A DNA stretch of 64,000 nucleotides from Agrobacterium sp. a22-2 (GTDB taxonomy: Bacteria > Pseudomonadota > Alphaproteobacteria > Rhizobiales > Rhizobiaceae): NCBI RefSeq assembly GCF_012276985.1, contig NZ_JAAXMM010000010.1, positions 186,001-250,000 on the forward strand. The letters run 5' to 3'. Positions 1 through 8,909 of this stretch are shown in pieces. The notes beneath the pieces were generated by a model. The model was not told the origin of the DNA. It was given only the letters and a program-made list of their open reading frames with translations, and did not search any database. The position numbers and the translations under genes are program-made. How positions within the stretch are numbered: position 1 is the first letter of the stretch; the number at the start of each line of letters is the position of its first letter.

Positions 1-1
1 G

Positions 2-157
2 GTCCTGATGCACGGCGTCTGGCCGGAGATCTTCGGACACAACGCGCTGATCGTCCCGATGCATCTCTTGGTGGCGGTGGTCTATATGGTCTTTCGTGCC
101 GCGCTCTGGCTTGAAAAGCGACACAAGGCGCAGGAAATAAGAGTTGATTTACCCTGA
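2..157 (+). CDS. C-terminal end of a membrane protein (5' part outside window)
   Basis: The reading frame is open from the window edge to a TGA at 155-157 and gives about 51 residues. They include a hydrophobic stretch (LIVPMHLLVAVVYMVF) followed by a basic, charged tail (LEKRHKAQE), as expected for a last transmembrane helix with a cytoplasmic end. It lies upstream of ldtR on the same strand. In rhizobia this spot is often taken by a small uncharacterised membrane protein; I cannot assign a family from the tail alone. Confidence 0.5.
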   Translation, partial: VLMHGVWPEIFGHNALIVPMHLLVAVVYMVFRAALWLEKRHKAQEIRVDLP

Positions 158-287
158 TGGGAGGTCGGTTGACGGTAAGTTCCTGTTAAGCCTGCGTTTT
201 AAGTAGAATTTTATTCGCATTGGATAGTGTGTCTCTCAAGGCGGGCAAAACAACAAGAGCCGCCGCTAAAACAGTGAGGCAGACACA

Positions 288-797
288 ATGAACACGAAAA
301 TCAAGCCACAGCCGATCGCCATCGATCCTGAAGAACAGACGATCCGTTCTCTCTACATGGAATCCCTGCACCTGGTGGAACGTCTTCACCGCCGCCTTCT
401 CGACGTCATCAAGGACGAGTTCGACCGCCAGGGCCGCAACGACGTCAATGCCGTCCAGGCCCTGCTGCTGTTCAACATCGGCAACTCGGAACTGACCGCC
501 GGCGAACTGCGCTCGCGCGGCTACTATCTCGGCTCCAACGTCTCCTACAACGTCAAGAAGCTGGTCGACCTCGGCTTCATCAACCACTCCCGTTCGCGTG
601 TCGACCGTCGCTCGGTTCGCATCAGCCTGACGGAACAGGGCCAGGACGTGGCCGAGACCGTCGCCAAGCTTTACGACCGCCATATCGGCTCGATCCAGAA
701 GGTCGGCGGCATCGGCACGGACGAGTTCACCAACATGAACAAGCTGCTGCAGCGCCTCGACCGTTTCTGGAACGACTCGATCATGTATCGCCTGTAA
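288..797 (+). CDS. ldtR: LdtR, MarR-family regulator of L,D-transpeptidase
   Basis: A 169-residue MarR-type winged-helix repressor. After an N-terminal dimerisation helix (about residues 18-45) comes a HTH with ELTAGELRSRGYYLGSNVSYNVKKL (about 65-90), then the wing RSRVDRRSVRISLTEQG (about 103-119) and a C-terminal helix. The recognition region and overall length match LdtR, described in Liberibacter and Sinorhizobium as a control protein for the adjacent L,D-transpeptidase gene and for stress tolerance. The ATG at 288 follows GAGGCAGACACA. The next gene on the same strand is the L,D-transpeptidase, as in Liberibacter, but 305 nt away with its own leader, so separate promoters are likely. Confidence 0.88.
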   Translation: MNTKIKPQPIAIDPEEQTIRSLYMESLHLVERLHRRLLDVIKDEFDRQGRNDVNAVQALLLFNIGNSELTAGELRSRGYYLGSNVSYNVKKLVDLGFINHSRSRVDRRSVRISLTEQGQDVAETVAKLYDRHIGSIQKVGGIGTDEFTNMNKLLQRLDRFWNDSIMYRL

Positions 798-1102
798 GGC
801 GTTACCTCTTCCTCCGATTGGAGCTCGGTCCGGGTACGCATGACGCGTATCCGGCCGCTCGTCGTTTCCGACATCCACCACCCGGCACAACCGCAACACA
901 CTCTTGTGAGCACAATCCACCTGACACGCTTTGGCCATATTGATATGGGAGCCGCTGAGGTTAAGTATTAAGGGTCGGAGCATCGCTCAATGGGCGATGT
1001 AAGCTCCAGGCTTGCTGGTCGGCGGCGAGTGTTCGTCGCTTTTTCTTAACCATGTGCGTGTAAGCCCGTGGGATGATGGCGGAATAGGAAGCGGTAGGAA
1101 AA
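798..1102. other. Intergenic leader between ldtR and the L,D-transpeptidase gene
   Basis: This 305-nt stretch has no convincing gene. It holds a hairpin at 977-1007 (GGAG/CATCGC pairing with GCGATG/CTCC), then a smaller stem-loop at 1023-1038 followed by CTTTTTC (1039-1045) that could end ldtR transcription or act as an attenuator. The region should carry the promoter and any LdtR operator of the downstream gene; no perfect palindromic MarR-type site was obvious. Confidence 0.45.
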
Positions 1103-2431
1103 ATGTCGAAAAAGACAGGAATGGTTGCCGTCTCGCGTCGCGCTTTGTTGCGTGGTGTGGCAGCAGCCGGTGCAACGGTTCTGGCTGGCCAGGCAATGGC
1201 CCAGACGGCGATTGACGAATTGATCAATGCGCCGCGGCGCGGCAACTGGGACGACCAGTTCGACGCCAAGGCCTCTCGCACGGTTGCCGGCGTCGTTTCG
1301 AACAATCCGATGCTGAGCCCCAACAATTTCATCAACATGCAGCAGGCGATCACCGATTACCAGACGATCGTTGCCAATGGCGGCTGGCCGCAGGTCAATC
1401 CGAGCATCAAGCTGCGCCTTGGCGCCGTCGATCCCTCGGTCCAGGTGCTGCGCCAGCGCCTGATGATCTCGGGCGATCTGCCGCGCTCGGCCGGCCTTTC
1501 CAATTCCTTCGACAGCTATGTCGACGGCGCCGTCAAGCGCTTCCAGTCGCGTCACGGCCTGCCGGAAGACGGTGTGCTCGGCGAGTTCTCGCTGAAGGCC
1601 CTCAACATCTCGGCAGACGTTCGCCTCAACCAGCTCAACGTCAACTTCCAGCGCCTGCAGGATACGCTCGCCAAGCCGCTGGAGGCCCGCTACATCGTCG
1701 TCAACATTCCGGCTGCCTATGTCGAGGCCGTTGAGAACGACCAGGTCGCGTTGCGCAATTCCGCGATCGTCGGTCGTATCAGCCGCCCATCGCCGCTGGT
1801 CAGCTCCAAGGTCTCCGACATCATCCTCAATCCTTACTGGACCGCGCCGCGCTCGATCGTCGAAAAGGACATCGTGCCGCTGATGCAGAAGGATCCGACC
1901 TATCTGGCGCGCAACAGCATCCGCCTGATCGACGGCAACGGCAACGAAGTGGCGCCGGAAAGCGTCGACTGGTTCGCGCCGAAGGCGCCGAACCTGATGT
2001 TCCGCCAGGACCCGGGCAAGATCAACGCCATGTCCTCGACGAAGATCAACTTCCCGAGCCCCGACGCCGTCTACATGCATGACACGCCCACTCAAGGGTT
2101 GTTCAACAAGCTGATGCGCTTCGAATCCTCCGGCTGCGTGCGCGTGCAGAACGTCCGCGACCTGATCGTCTGGGTGCTGAAGAACACCCCTGGCTGGAAC
2201 CGCCAGCAAATCGAGCGGGTGATCGCAAGCCGCGTCAATACTCCCATCCAGGTCTCCGACGAGATCGGCGTGCACTGGGTCTACATCACCGCCTGGTCGG
2301 CCAAGGACCGCGTCGTGCAGTTCCGCGATGACATCTATGAGAAGGACGGCGACCAGCAGTTGGCGTTGCAGACCAATATCGGCCAGGAACAGATCTCCGG
2401 CTCGGTCGAAGACGACATCCTGCCGCAATAG
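1103..2431 (+). CDS. L,D-transpeptidase (YkuD domain), exported, LdtP-like
   Basis: A 442-residue peptidoglycan cross-linking or remodelling enzyme. The N-terminus has a Tat-like signal (SRRALLRG, hydrophobic AAAGATVLAG, then AMAQ; about residues 11-34). A peptidoglycan-binding helix bundle lies at about 110-172 (PSVQVLRQR, FQSRHGLPEDGVLG). The YkuD catalytic domain follows, with its conserved His (YMHDTP) and the motif SSGCVRVQN; the nucleophile is Cys345. It should form or edit 3-3 cross-links in the periplasm. It sits directly downstream of ldtR, whose Liberibacter homologue controls such a gene. A strong terminator ends it at 2460-2489. Confidence 0.88.
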   Translation: MSKKTGMVAVSRRALLRGVAAAGATVLAGQAMAQTAIDELINAPRRGNWDDQFDAKASRTVAGVVSNNPMLSPNNFINMQQAITDYQTIVANGGWPQVNPSIKLRLGAVDPSVQVLRQRLMISGDLPRSAGLSNSFDSYVDGAVKRFQSRHGLPEDGVLGEFSLKALNISADVRLNQLNVNFQRLQDTLAKPLEARYIVVNIPAAYVEAVENDQVALRNSAIVGRISRPSPLVSSKVSDIILNPYWTAPRSIVEKDIVPLMQKDPTYLARNSIRLIDGNGNEVAPESVDWFAPKAPNLMFRQDPGKINAMSSTKINFPSPDAVYMHDTPTQGLFNKLMRFESSGCVRVQNVRDLIVWVLKNTPGWNRQQIERVIASRVNTPIQVSDEIGVHWVYITAWSAKDRVVQFRDDIYEKDGDQQLALQTNIGQEQISGSVEDDILPQ

Positions 2432-2459
2432 TCGCTTTTGACGTTTTTTTAAGACAAAG

Positions 2460-2489
2460 GCCGCGCCCGCCAAGGAGCGCGGCTTTTTT
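2460..2489 (+). terminator. Rho-independent terminator after the L,D-transpeptidase gene
   Basis: A perfect 7-bp stem, GCCGCGC (2460-2466) with GCGCGGC (2477-2483), is followed immediately by six T residues (2484-2489). It lies 28 nt after the stop codon. Confidence 0.85.
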
Positions 2490-2580
2490 GTGCCGGCTTG
2501 CTGCCGATGAACGAACTTCGTACAAGGCAGATATCGCCGCGGCCGGACAGGCCGCGGGACGATCTGATCAAGCGGGGGAC

Positions 2581-4080
2581 ATGCCGGTGGGGCCAATTGC
2601 GCGCAGGACGGTGCTGATCGGGGCGGGAGCATTGGCCGGTGGTCTGGTGACCCGAACCGTGATGCGGAACGACCGACCGGCAGGCTCCGTCTTTCCAGCC
2701 GAACCGATGCCGGGTGAGGGGGAAATTCTCAACGATGCCGGCCTGTTGAGCCCGACGCGGGTGGCAGCGCACGTGACCCTTGCGAACGATCGGCGCGAAG
2801 CGCTGGTTACGAGCCTGCAGGCCGAACTTGCGCAGGCGCGCAGCGCGGGCCGGCCGGTTGTCGTCAGCGCCGCCCGCCACTCCATGGGCGGCCAGAGCCT
2901 CGTGGCGAACGGCTCCGTCGTCACGCTCGACAAGGGCTGGCTGGAGGCGGACACCCAGAACAAGACCTGCCGCGTTTCGGCCGGCATGCGCTGGAGCGAG
3001 GTGATCGCAAGGCTCGACGCCATCGGCTTCTCGCCAAAAGTCATGCAGTCCAACAATGATTTCGGCGTGGCCAGCACCTTTTCGGTCAATGCCCATGGCT
3101 GGCCGGTGCCGTGGAGCGCCTTTGGCAGCACGGTGCGTTCGATCCTGCTGATGTTGGCCTCCGGCGAACTGGCGACCTGCTCGCGCACGGAAAATACCGA
3201 ACTGCTCAACCTCGCCATGGGCGGTTACGGTCTGGTCGGCGCCATTGTCGAGCTGGAAATGGAGATCGTGCCGAACCGTAATCTGGAGCCGACTTTCGAG
3301 CGTATGCCGGGCGACCAGTTCGGCAAGCGATTCGTCGAGGTGCTGAAATCCGATCCGACCATCGAGATGGCCTATGGCCGGCTCGACGTGACGATCGGCT
3401 CCTTTTTCGACGAGGCGCTGCTGATCACCTATCGGCCGGCCGAGGACCAGTCGCAACTGCCGGCCGCCAGCGGTTCGGGCATCGTCAGCCATGTCGCGGC
3501 AAAGATTTTCCGGGCGCAGCTTCAATCGGACCGCATCAAGACCCTGCGTTGGGCGATGGAGACCACCATCGGCCCGAGCATGGCCTCGGGCCTTGCCACC
3601 CGCAACAGCCTGATGAACGAGCCGGCGGTGACGCTGGACGACGGCGATGCGACGCGCACCGATATCCTGCACGAATATTTCGTCTCGCCGGATCGGTTCG
3701 CCGATTTCGTGGCCGCCTGCCGGGACATCATCCCGTCGTCCTACCAGGAACTGCTGAACGTCACCCTGCGTTTCGTCGATACCGATCGTGACAGCGTGCT
3801 GGCCTATGCGACCGAGCCGCGCATCGCGGCCGTCATGCTGTTTTCGCAGGAAATGACGGTGCGCGGCGAAGGCGACATGGCGCGCATGACCGCGGCGCTG
3901 ATCGAACGGGTGCTGGAGATCGGCGGAACCTATTATCTGCCCTATCGGCCGCATGCGCGGCCGGACCAGTTCGTGCGCGGCTACGGCCGGGCCGCGGAAT
4001 TTGCCGCGGCCAAACGCCGGCTCGATCCCGATCTGCTGTTTCGCAACGGGCTCTGGGACAACTATATTGCGGCCCTGTGA
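2581..4080 (+). CDS. Exported FAD-linked oxidase (VAO/PCMH family)
   Basis: A 499-residue flavoprotein counted from ATG 2581. The frame is open further upstream, but this start follows AGCGGGGGA and begins a twin-arginine-type signal (ARRTVLIGAGALAGG). A PCMH FAD-binding domain fills the first half. AARHSMGGQSL carries the loop in which VAO-family enzymes often bind FAD covalently through His, and later come NAHG, AMGGYGLVGAIVELEM and a C-terminal substrate cap. The end (LPYRPHA...RRLDPDLLF) resembles sugar-lactone or alditol oxidases, but the substrate is unknown. It heads a run of four same-strand genes with gaps of 15 and 3 nt and then an overlap, which suggests an envelope oxidase with membrane partners. 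Confidence 0.75.
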   Translation: MPVGPIARRTVLIGAGALAGGLVTRTVMRNDRPAGSVFPAEPMPGEGEILNDAGLLSPTRVAAHVTLANDRREALVTSLQAELAQARSAGRPVVVSAARHSMGGQSLVANGSVVTLDKGWLEADTQNKTCRVSAGMRWSEVIARLDAIGFSPKVMQSNNDFGVASTFSVNAHGWPVPWSAFGSTVRSILLMLASGELATCSRTENTELLNLAMGGYGLVGAIVELEMEIVPNRNLEPTFERMPGDQFGKRFVEVLKSDPTIEMAYGRLDVTIGSFFDEALLITYRPAEDQSQLPAASGSGIVSHVAAKIFRAQLQSDRIKTLRWAMETTIGPSMASGLATRNSLMNEPAVTLDDGDATRTDILHEYFVSPDRFADFVAACRDIIPSSYQELLNVTLRFVDTDRDSVLAYATEPRIAAVMLFSQEMTVRGEGDMARMTAALIERVLEIGGTYYLPYRPHARPDQFVRGYGRAAEFAAAKRRLDPDLLFRNGLWDNYIAAL

Positions 4081-4095
4081 GGCCGGGAGAAGACG

Positions 4096-4500
4096 ATGAC
4101 CAAGCTGCGCTGGATTGCTCTGTTCTATATGGTGGCCCTGCTGGTGGCGGCTAGCCTCAACTATATACCCGGCCTGACGGACGCCGAGGGCCGCGCCTTC
4201 GGTATTTTCGCGCTCGATATCTTCGATGATCTGCTGCATCTGGTCTCGGCCCTCTGGGCGGGCATTGCCGCCTATCTCTCCAGCCGTGCGGCCCGCAGTT
4301 TCCTGCTCTATTTCGGCATTCTCTATCTCGGCGACGGGTTGCTGGGGCTGGCGACCGGATCAGGGTATCTCGATCTTGGAATTCTCAACTATGGAATCCA
4401 GGACCTGCCCTTCGGCTTCAAGATCCTGGCCAACCTGCCGCATATCGCGCTGGGCGGCGGGGCGGTGCTGTCGGCCTATCTGTTTCGCCGGGAGGCCTGA
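4096..4500 (+). CDS. Small four-helix membrane protein
   Basis: 134 residues with about four hydrophobic segments (IALFYMVALLVAASL, LLHLVSALWAGIAAYLSS, FLLYFGILYLGDGLLGLA, ILANLPHIALGGGAVLSAYLF). The acidic loop DIFDDLLH lies ahead of the second helix. The ATG has a good ribosome site (GGGAGAAG) and follows the FAD oxidase by 15 nt. I recognise only a general resemblance to DUF4383-like small membrane proteins. The spacing suggests it is co-expressed with the oxidase, perhaps as a membrane anchor or electron-transfer partner; that role is inference. Confidence 0.65.
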   Translation: MTKLRWIALFYMVALLVAASLNYIPGLTDAEGRAFGIFALDIFDDLLHLVSALWAGIAAYLSSRAARSFLLYFGILYLGDGLLGLATGSGYLDLGILNYGIQDLPFGFKILANLPHIALGGGAVLSAYLFRREA

Positions 4501-4503
4501 GGC

Positions 4504-5577
4504 ATGGATTTTCTGTTGCGTGCCTTGAAATGGCTGGTCGGCCTGGCGGTCCTCGGTATCGTGCTTCTCCTGCTGCCGGTCGGTTATGTAGAGACCTTCT
4601 GCAAGGCCAACCCTGAGGAGCAGAGTTTTCGGCCGCTGATCACCGAGCCGGAGTTTCAGCGCGCCGAGGCCAACAGCTACCTGACCTATCCCGAATGGCA
4701 TATCGTCTATGCCTATGAAGGGCTCGCCCATGTGCTTGCGACCAATGACGAGCATGCCTTCGGCTATCTGCGCAGCGTTACCAGCTTCTGGTCGTCGTTC
4801 TGCGCGCTCAATCAGCAAGCCGGCCGCCATGGCGGGGCTGACGGGGCGACCCGCAGCACGATCCATGTGATCGGCGTCAGCTTCACGCTCGAAATGGCGA
4901 TGAAGGCGGCCTATGAGGAAACGCTCGGCCATCTCTTCGCGCTGGTCCGCGGCCCGGACAAGACGCCGCAGGATCTTTATGCGGCGCGCATGGCCGAAGA
5001 CTACGGCCGCTTCCTGCATCAGACGCCCTGGTACAAGTACGATTTCCAGAGAGCCATCGACGGCCTCTGGGCCGAGCCGGCCGACAGCGTGCGCGGCTGG
5101 GAGCGCCGGCTGGCGCTGGGCGGCGAATGGAAGGCGAAGGTCGCCTATGCCAGCGCGATCGAGCAGGCCGTGATGGCAACCGGCGAGGCGAAGCTTTCGA
5201 TCCGCTCGGTCGTCAGGGGTCTGCCGGTGGCCGAACTCTCGGCGATCCCCGATGTAACGATCATCCAGGAGACACCGGCCTATCTGGTCATCGAGACGCC
5301 GCGCTACCGGGCCTTCACCGACATCCTGCGGCAGATCGCCGACCGGGGCGGCATGGTCAGCGAAATCGCCGGCAATGACGACATCATGGTATCGGTGGTA
5401 ACCGACAGCGTCGACGCCGAGCCTGTCTTCGACAGAGCCGAGGTGATTTCGCGCATCCACCGCGATGGGTTTGCCGGTGACCGCTTGCTGTTGAAGACCA
5501 AGGTGGCTGATCTGGCGGCGCTGTTTGCCGAAGTGAAGGCCGGGCAGGCGACGCTTGAACATGTCTATGACTATTGA
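4504..5577 (+). CDS. Membrane-anchored conserved hypothetical protein
   Basis: 357 residues. One N-terminal transmembrane helix (LVGLAVLGIVLLLLPVGYV, about residues 11-29) is followed by a soluble, probably periplasmic domain. That domain contains YLTYPEWHIVYAYEG, several aromatic residues (SFWSSFCALN, TPWYKYDFQ) and a C-terminal alpha/beta part. No catalytic motif is recognised. It starts 3 nt after the preceding gene, with GGGAGG inside that gene's end serving as ribosome site, so translational coupling is likely. Its function is unknown; the context ties it to the exported FAD oxidase. Confidence 0.65.
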   Translation: MDFLLRALKWLVGLAVLGIVLLLLPVGYVETFCKANPEEQSFRPLITEPEFQRAEANSYLTYPEWHIVYAYEGLAHVLATNDEHAFGYLRSVTSFWSSFCALNQQAGRHGGADGATRSTIHVIGVSFTLEMAMKAAYEETLGHLFALVRGPDKTPQDLYAARMAEDYGRFLHQTPWYKYDFQRAIDGLWAEPADSVRGWERRLALGGEWKAKVAYASAIEQAVMATGEAKLSIRSVVRGLPVAELSAIPDVTIIQETPAYLVIETPRYRAFTDILRQIADRGGMVSEIAGNDDIMVSVVTDSVDAEPVFDRAEVISRIHRDGFAGDRLLLKTKVADLAALFAEVKAGQATLEHVYDY

Positions 5578-5896
5578 GGCCGGCGCAGGCTCGATCGGTC
5601 GCGCCTTCGGCCCTAGGCTTGCCCGCAGCCTTGCCGTGCTCATCGCCCTTTTGGCCGGCTGGATTGCCGCCATGGCAATTGTGACGGCATTGGCCGGGCC
5701 GCTGGTGCCGGCAGTGATCGTCATCGGCCCGACAGCCGCCTCGCATCTGCCCGAGGGGGCCGGCATGCTTGGCGGCGGTCCGCGCCGCGTGATCGTGACG
5801 GGCGAGGCGCCGCATTTCGTGCGCAGCCTCTATGCCTCCGGTGCCTGGCTGGTGCTGCCGGCGCTGCGCAACGGTTGCCTTGATCTGGGCGGCTGA
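5561..5896 (+). CDS. Small membrane protein overlapping the upstream gene
   Basis: 111 residues from ATG 5561 (an in-frame ATG at 5567 is also possible). One hydrophobic segment (LARSLAVLIALLAGWIAAMAIV) and a second weaker one are followed by RRVIVTGEAPHFVRSLYASGAWLVLPAL. The start lies 17 nt inside the end of the preceding gene, the usual sign of coupled translation, which supports it being real. I do not recognise a family. It is the last gene of the oxidase run before glyA. Confidence 0.5.
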   Translation: MSMTIEAGAGSIGRAFGPRLARSLAVLIALLAGWIAAMAIVTALAGPLVPAVIVIGPTAASHLPEGAGMLGGGPRRVIVTGEAPHFVRSLYASGAWLVLPALRNGCLDLGG

Positions 5897-6034
5897 GCCG
5901 TCGGCCAAAACGGCAATCTGCGGCCTTTCGACCGTCCATCGCTCTTTGATGCGCAAATGTCGTTCCCCGTATTGCTCTAAGCCGTGCGGAACGTTAAGAC
6001 CCCTTGGCATCAACCCGTTCAGGAGCCTGCAATC

Positions 6035-7324
6035 ATGTCGAACACCGATGCCTTCTTCTCCCGCCCGCTGGCCGAAGCCGATCCGGACATTTTTGGCGCG
6101 ATTGAAAAGGAGCTCGGTCGGCAACGCCACGAGATCGAGCTGATCGCCTCTGAAAACATCGTGTCGCGCGCCGTGCTCGAAGCCCAGGGCTCGATCATGA
6201 CCAACAAATATGCCGAGGGTTATCCGGGCAAGCGCTACTACGGTGGCTGCCAGTTCGTCGATATCGCCGAAGAACTGGCCATCGAGCGCGCCAAGAAGCT
6301 GTTCGGCGTCAATTTCGCCAACGTGCAGCCCAATTCTGGCAGCCAGATGAACCAGGCCGTGTTCTTGGCTCTGCTGCAGCCGGGCGACACCTTCATGGGC
6401 CTCGACCTCAACTCGGGCGGTCACCTGACGCACGGTTCGCCGGTTAACATGTCCGGCAAGTGGTTCAACGTCGTGTCCTACGGCGTGCGCGAAGGCGACA
6501 ACCTGCTCGACATGGACGCCGTTGCCGAGAGTGCCCGCAAGCACAAGCCGAAGCTGATCATTGCCGGCGGCACCGCCTATTCCCGCATCTGGGACTGGAA
6601 GCGTTTCCGCGAGATCGCCGACGAAGTCGGCGCTTGGCTGATGGTCGACATGGCGCATATTGCAGGCCTCGTCGCCGGCAACCAGCATCCGTCGCCGTTC
6701 CCGCACTGCCATGTCGCCACCACCACGACCCACAAGTCGCTGCGTGGACCGCGCGGCGGCATGATCCTCACCAATGACGAGGATCTGGCCAAGAAGTTCA
6801 ACTCCGCCGTCTTCCCCGGCCTGCAGGGTGGCCCGCTGATGCATGTCATTGCCGCCAAGGCCGTTGCCTTGGGCGAGGCGCTGCAGCCGGAATTCCAGGA
6901 TTATGCCGCCCAGATCGTCAAGAACGCCAAGGCGCTGTCCGAAACACTGGTGGCCGGCGGTCTCGACATCGTCTCGGGCGGCACCGACAACCACCTGATG
7001 CTGGTCGACCTGCGCAAGAAGAACGCCACCGGCAAGCGCGCCGAGGCAGCTCTTGGCCGCGCTTACGTCACCTGCAACAAGAACGGCATCCCGTTTGACC
7101 CGGAAAAGCCCTTCGTCACCTCCGGCGTCCGTCTCGGCACGCCGGCCGGCACGACCCGCGGCTTCAAGGAAGCCGAGTTCCGCGAGATCGGCAACCTGAT
7201 CGTCGAGGTTCTCGACGGCCTGAAGGTCGCCAATTCGGACGAGGGCAATGCGGCGGCGGAAGCATCGGTGCGCGAAAAGGTCATAGGCCTGACCAACCGC
7301 TTCCCGATGTATCCGTACCTTTAA
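6035..7324 (+). CDS. glyA: Serine hydroxymethyltransferase
   Basis: A 429-residue fold-type I PLP enzyme interconverting serine and tetrahydrofolate with glycine and 5,10-methylene-tetrahydrofolate. Hallmarks are ELIASENIVS, NKYAEGYPGKRYYGGC, the PLP loop TTTTHKSLRGPRGG with Schiff-base Lys234, and the C-terminal VTSGVRLGTPAGTTRGF. The start at 6035 (MSNTDAFF) has AGGAG 9 nt upstream; an extension to 5984 is open but lacks family similarity. nrdR follows after 10 nt, with the riboflavin genes behind, so this is probably one operon. Confidence 0.97.
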   Translation: MSNTDAFFSRPLAEADPDIFGAIEKELGRQRHEIELIASENIVSRAVLEAQGSIMTNKYAEGYPGKRYYGGCQFVDIAEELAIERAKKLFGVNFANVQPNSGSQMNQAVFLALLQPGDTFMGLDLNSGGHLTHGSPVNMSGKWFNVVSYGVREGDNLLDMDAVAESARKHKPKLIIAGGTAYSRIWDWKRFREIADEVGAWLMVDMAHIAGLVAGNQHPSPFPHCHVATTTTHKSLRGPRGGMILTNDEDLAKKFNSAVFPGLQGGPLMHVIAAKAVALGEALQPEFQDYAAQIVKNAKALSETLVAGGLDIVSGGTDNHLMLVDLRKKNATGKRAEAALGRAYVTCNKNGIPFDPEKPFVTSGVRLGTPAGTTRGFKEAEFREIGNLIVEVLDGLKVANSDEGNAAAEASVREKVIGLTNRFPMYPYL

Positions 7325-7334
7325 AGGAGAGCCG

Positions 7335-7811
7335 ATGCGCTGCCCCTTCTGCGGATCTGACGATACCCAGGTCAAGGACTCGCGCCCGGCGGAGGATAAT
7401 ACCTCCATCCGCCGGCGTCGCATCTGTCCTGATTGTGGTGGCCGCTTCACGACCTTCGAACGGGTGCAACTGCGTGAACTGATGGTCTTGAAAAAGACCG
7501 GCCGCAAGGTGCCGTTCGCGCGCGACAAGCTGGTGCGGTCCTTCGAGATCGCACTGCGCAAGCGCCCGGTCGACCGCGACCGCATCGAGCGGGCGGTGTC
7601 GGGCATCGTGCGCCGGCTGGAAAGCTCCGGCGAAACCGAAATCTCGTCCGAGGAAATCGGCCTGCAGGTGCTGGAAGCCCTGAAGAGCCTCGATGATGTC
7701 GGTTTCGTGCGCTATGCCTCGGTCTATCGCGACTTCTCCCATGCCGAGGATTTCGAAAACGTCATCGCCGAAATCAACGCAAAAATCTCCCGCGACAGCG
7801 GTGGGGAGTGA
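7335..7811 (+). CDS. nrdR: Transcriptional repressor NrdR
   Basis: 158 residues. The N-terminal zinc ribbon MRCPFCGSDDTQVKDSR...RRRICPDCGGRF is followed by an ATP-cone domain (ELMVLKKTGRKVPFARDKL, about residues 49-139). NrdR senses dATP/ATP and represses ribonucleotide reductase genes. It is preceded by AAAGGAGAGCCG. Its position between glyA and ribD is the standard rhizobial arrangement. Its targets are not in this window. Confidence 0.96.
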   Translation: MRCPFCGSDDTQVKDSRPAEDNTSIRRRRICPDCGGRFTTFERVQLRELMVLKKTGRKVPFARDKLVRSFEIALRKRPVDRDRIERAVSGIVRRLESSGETEISSEEIGLQVLEALKSLDDVGFVRYASVYRDFSHAEDFENVIAEINAKISRDSGGE

Positions 7812-7814
7812 GCC

Positions 7815-8909
7815 TTGTCCGGCTCCTCCCATGACCGGCGCTACATGGCGGCCGCAATCCGCCTGTCGCTGACCCATCTGGGACAGACCTCCACCAATCC
7901 CTCCGTCGGCTGCATCATCGTCAAGGACGGCAGGATAGTCGGCCGCGGTGTGACGGCCTTGAGCGGTCGGCCCCATGCCGAAACGCAGGCGCTTGCCGAT
8001 GCCGGCGAACAGGCGAGGGGGGCGACAGCCTATGTCACGCTCGAACCCTGTTCCCATCACGGCCGCACGCCGCCCTGCGCCAATGCGCTGGTGGAGGCCG
8101 GCATAACCCGCGTCGTCGTGGCCGTCACCGATCCCGATCCCCGCGTGTCGGGCCGGGGCCTGAAGATCCTCGAGGATTCGGGCATAGAGGTGACGACGGG
8201 CGTCTTGGAGCAGCCGGCCCGCCGGGCGCTCGCCTACTACCTCTCCCGCCAGACGAAAAAACGCCCCTATGTGATTCTGAAGCTTGCCGTATCGGCTGAC
8301 GGCATGATCGGCCGGGCAGGCGCCGGCCAGGTCCGTATCACCGGCGATCAGTCGCGCGCTGCCGTTCAGTCCCTGCGGGCCGAGACGGATGCGATCCTGG
8401 TCGGCATCGGCACGGCGCTGGCCGACGATCCGGAACTGACGGTGCGCATTCCGGGCCTCGAATCGCGGTCGCCCGTCCGCATCGTTCTTGATCGCAGTCT
8501 GGAGCTTTCTCTAACCTCAAGGCTGGTGCGGACTGCGCGGGATGTGCCGGTCGTGATCGCGACGTCCTCCGCTCGTCTTGCCCGTGGCACTCATTACGAT
8601 GAACGCCGTACCGCCCTTCAATCTGAGGGCGTCGAGGTGATAGAGGTCGGATCGCTCACTGACCTGCTAATGACGCTCGCCTTGCGCGGCGTCTCGTCCC
8701 TGCTGGTCGAAGGCGGGGCAGGCGTGGCGAGCGCCTTTCTTGACGCAGGTCTCGTCGATCGTATCCTGCTGTTCCAGGGGCCGGGCAAAATCGGCACGGA
8801 CGGCATTGCATCGCCGCTGACAACAGCCAATATACCCGATGAATTCTCCCATCACCGCCAAAAGCGGTTCGGTGCGGATCTCTGCGATTGTTTTGAAAGA
8901 GCCTTTTGA
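7815..8909 (+). CDS. ribD: Bifunctional riboflavin deaminase/reductase RibD
   Basis: 364 residues from a TTG at 7815, placed 6 nt after GGGGAG at the end of nrdR; ATG 7845 is an alternative. The N-terminal cytidine-deaminase-like zinc site is HAETQAL plus PCSHHGRTPPCANAL. The C-terminal reductase domain (PYVILKLAVSADGMIG, LVEGGAGVASAFL) uses NADPH. It performs the deamination and ribityl reduction steps of riboflavin synthesis. The stop overlaps the start of ribE. Confidence 0.94.
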   Translation: MSGSSHDRRYMAAAIRLSLTHLGQTSTNPSVGCIIVKDGRIVGRGVTALSGRPHAETQALADAGEQARGATAYVTLEPCSHHGRTPPCANALVEAGITRVVVAVTDPDPRVSGRGLKILEDSGIEVTTGVLEQPARRALAYYLSRQTKKRPYVILKLAVSADGMIGRAGAGQVRITGDQSRAAVQSLRAETDAILVGIGTALADDPELTVRIPGLESRSPVRIVLDRSLELSLTSRLVRTARDVPVVIATSSARLARGTHYDERRTALQSEGVEVIEVGSLTDLLMTLALRGVSSLLVEGGAGVASAFLDAGLVDRILLFQGPGKIGTDGIASPLTTANIPDEFSHHRQKRFGADLCDCFERAF

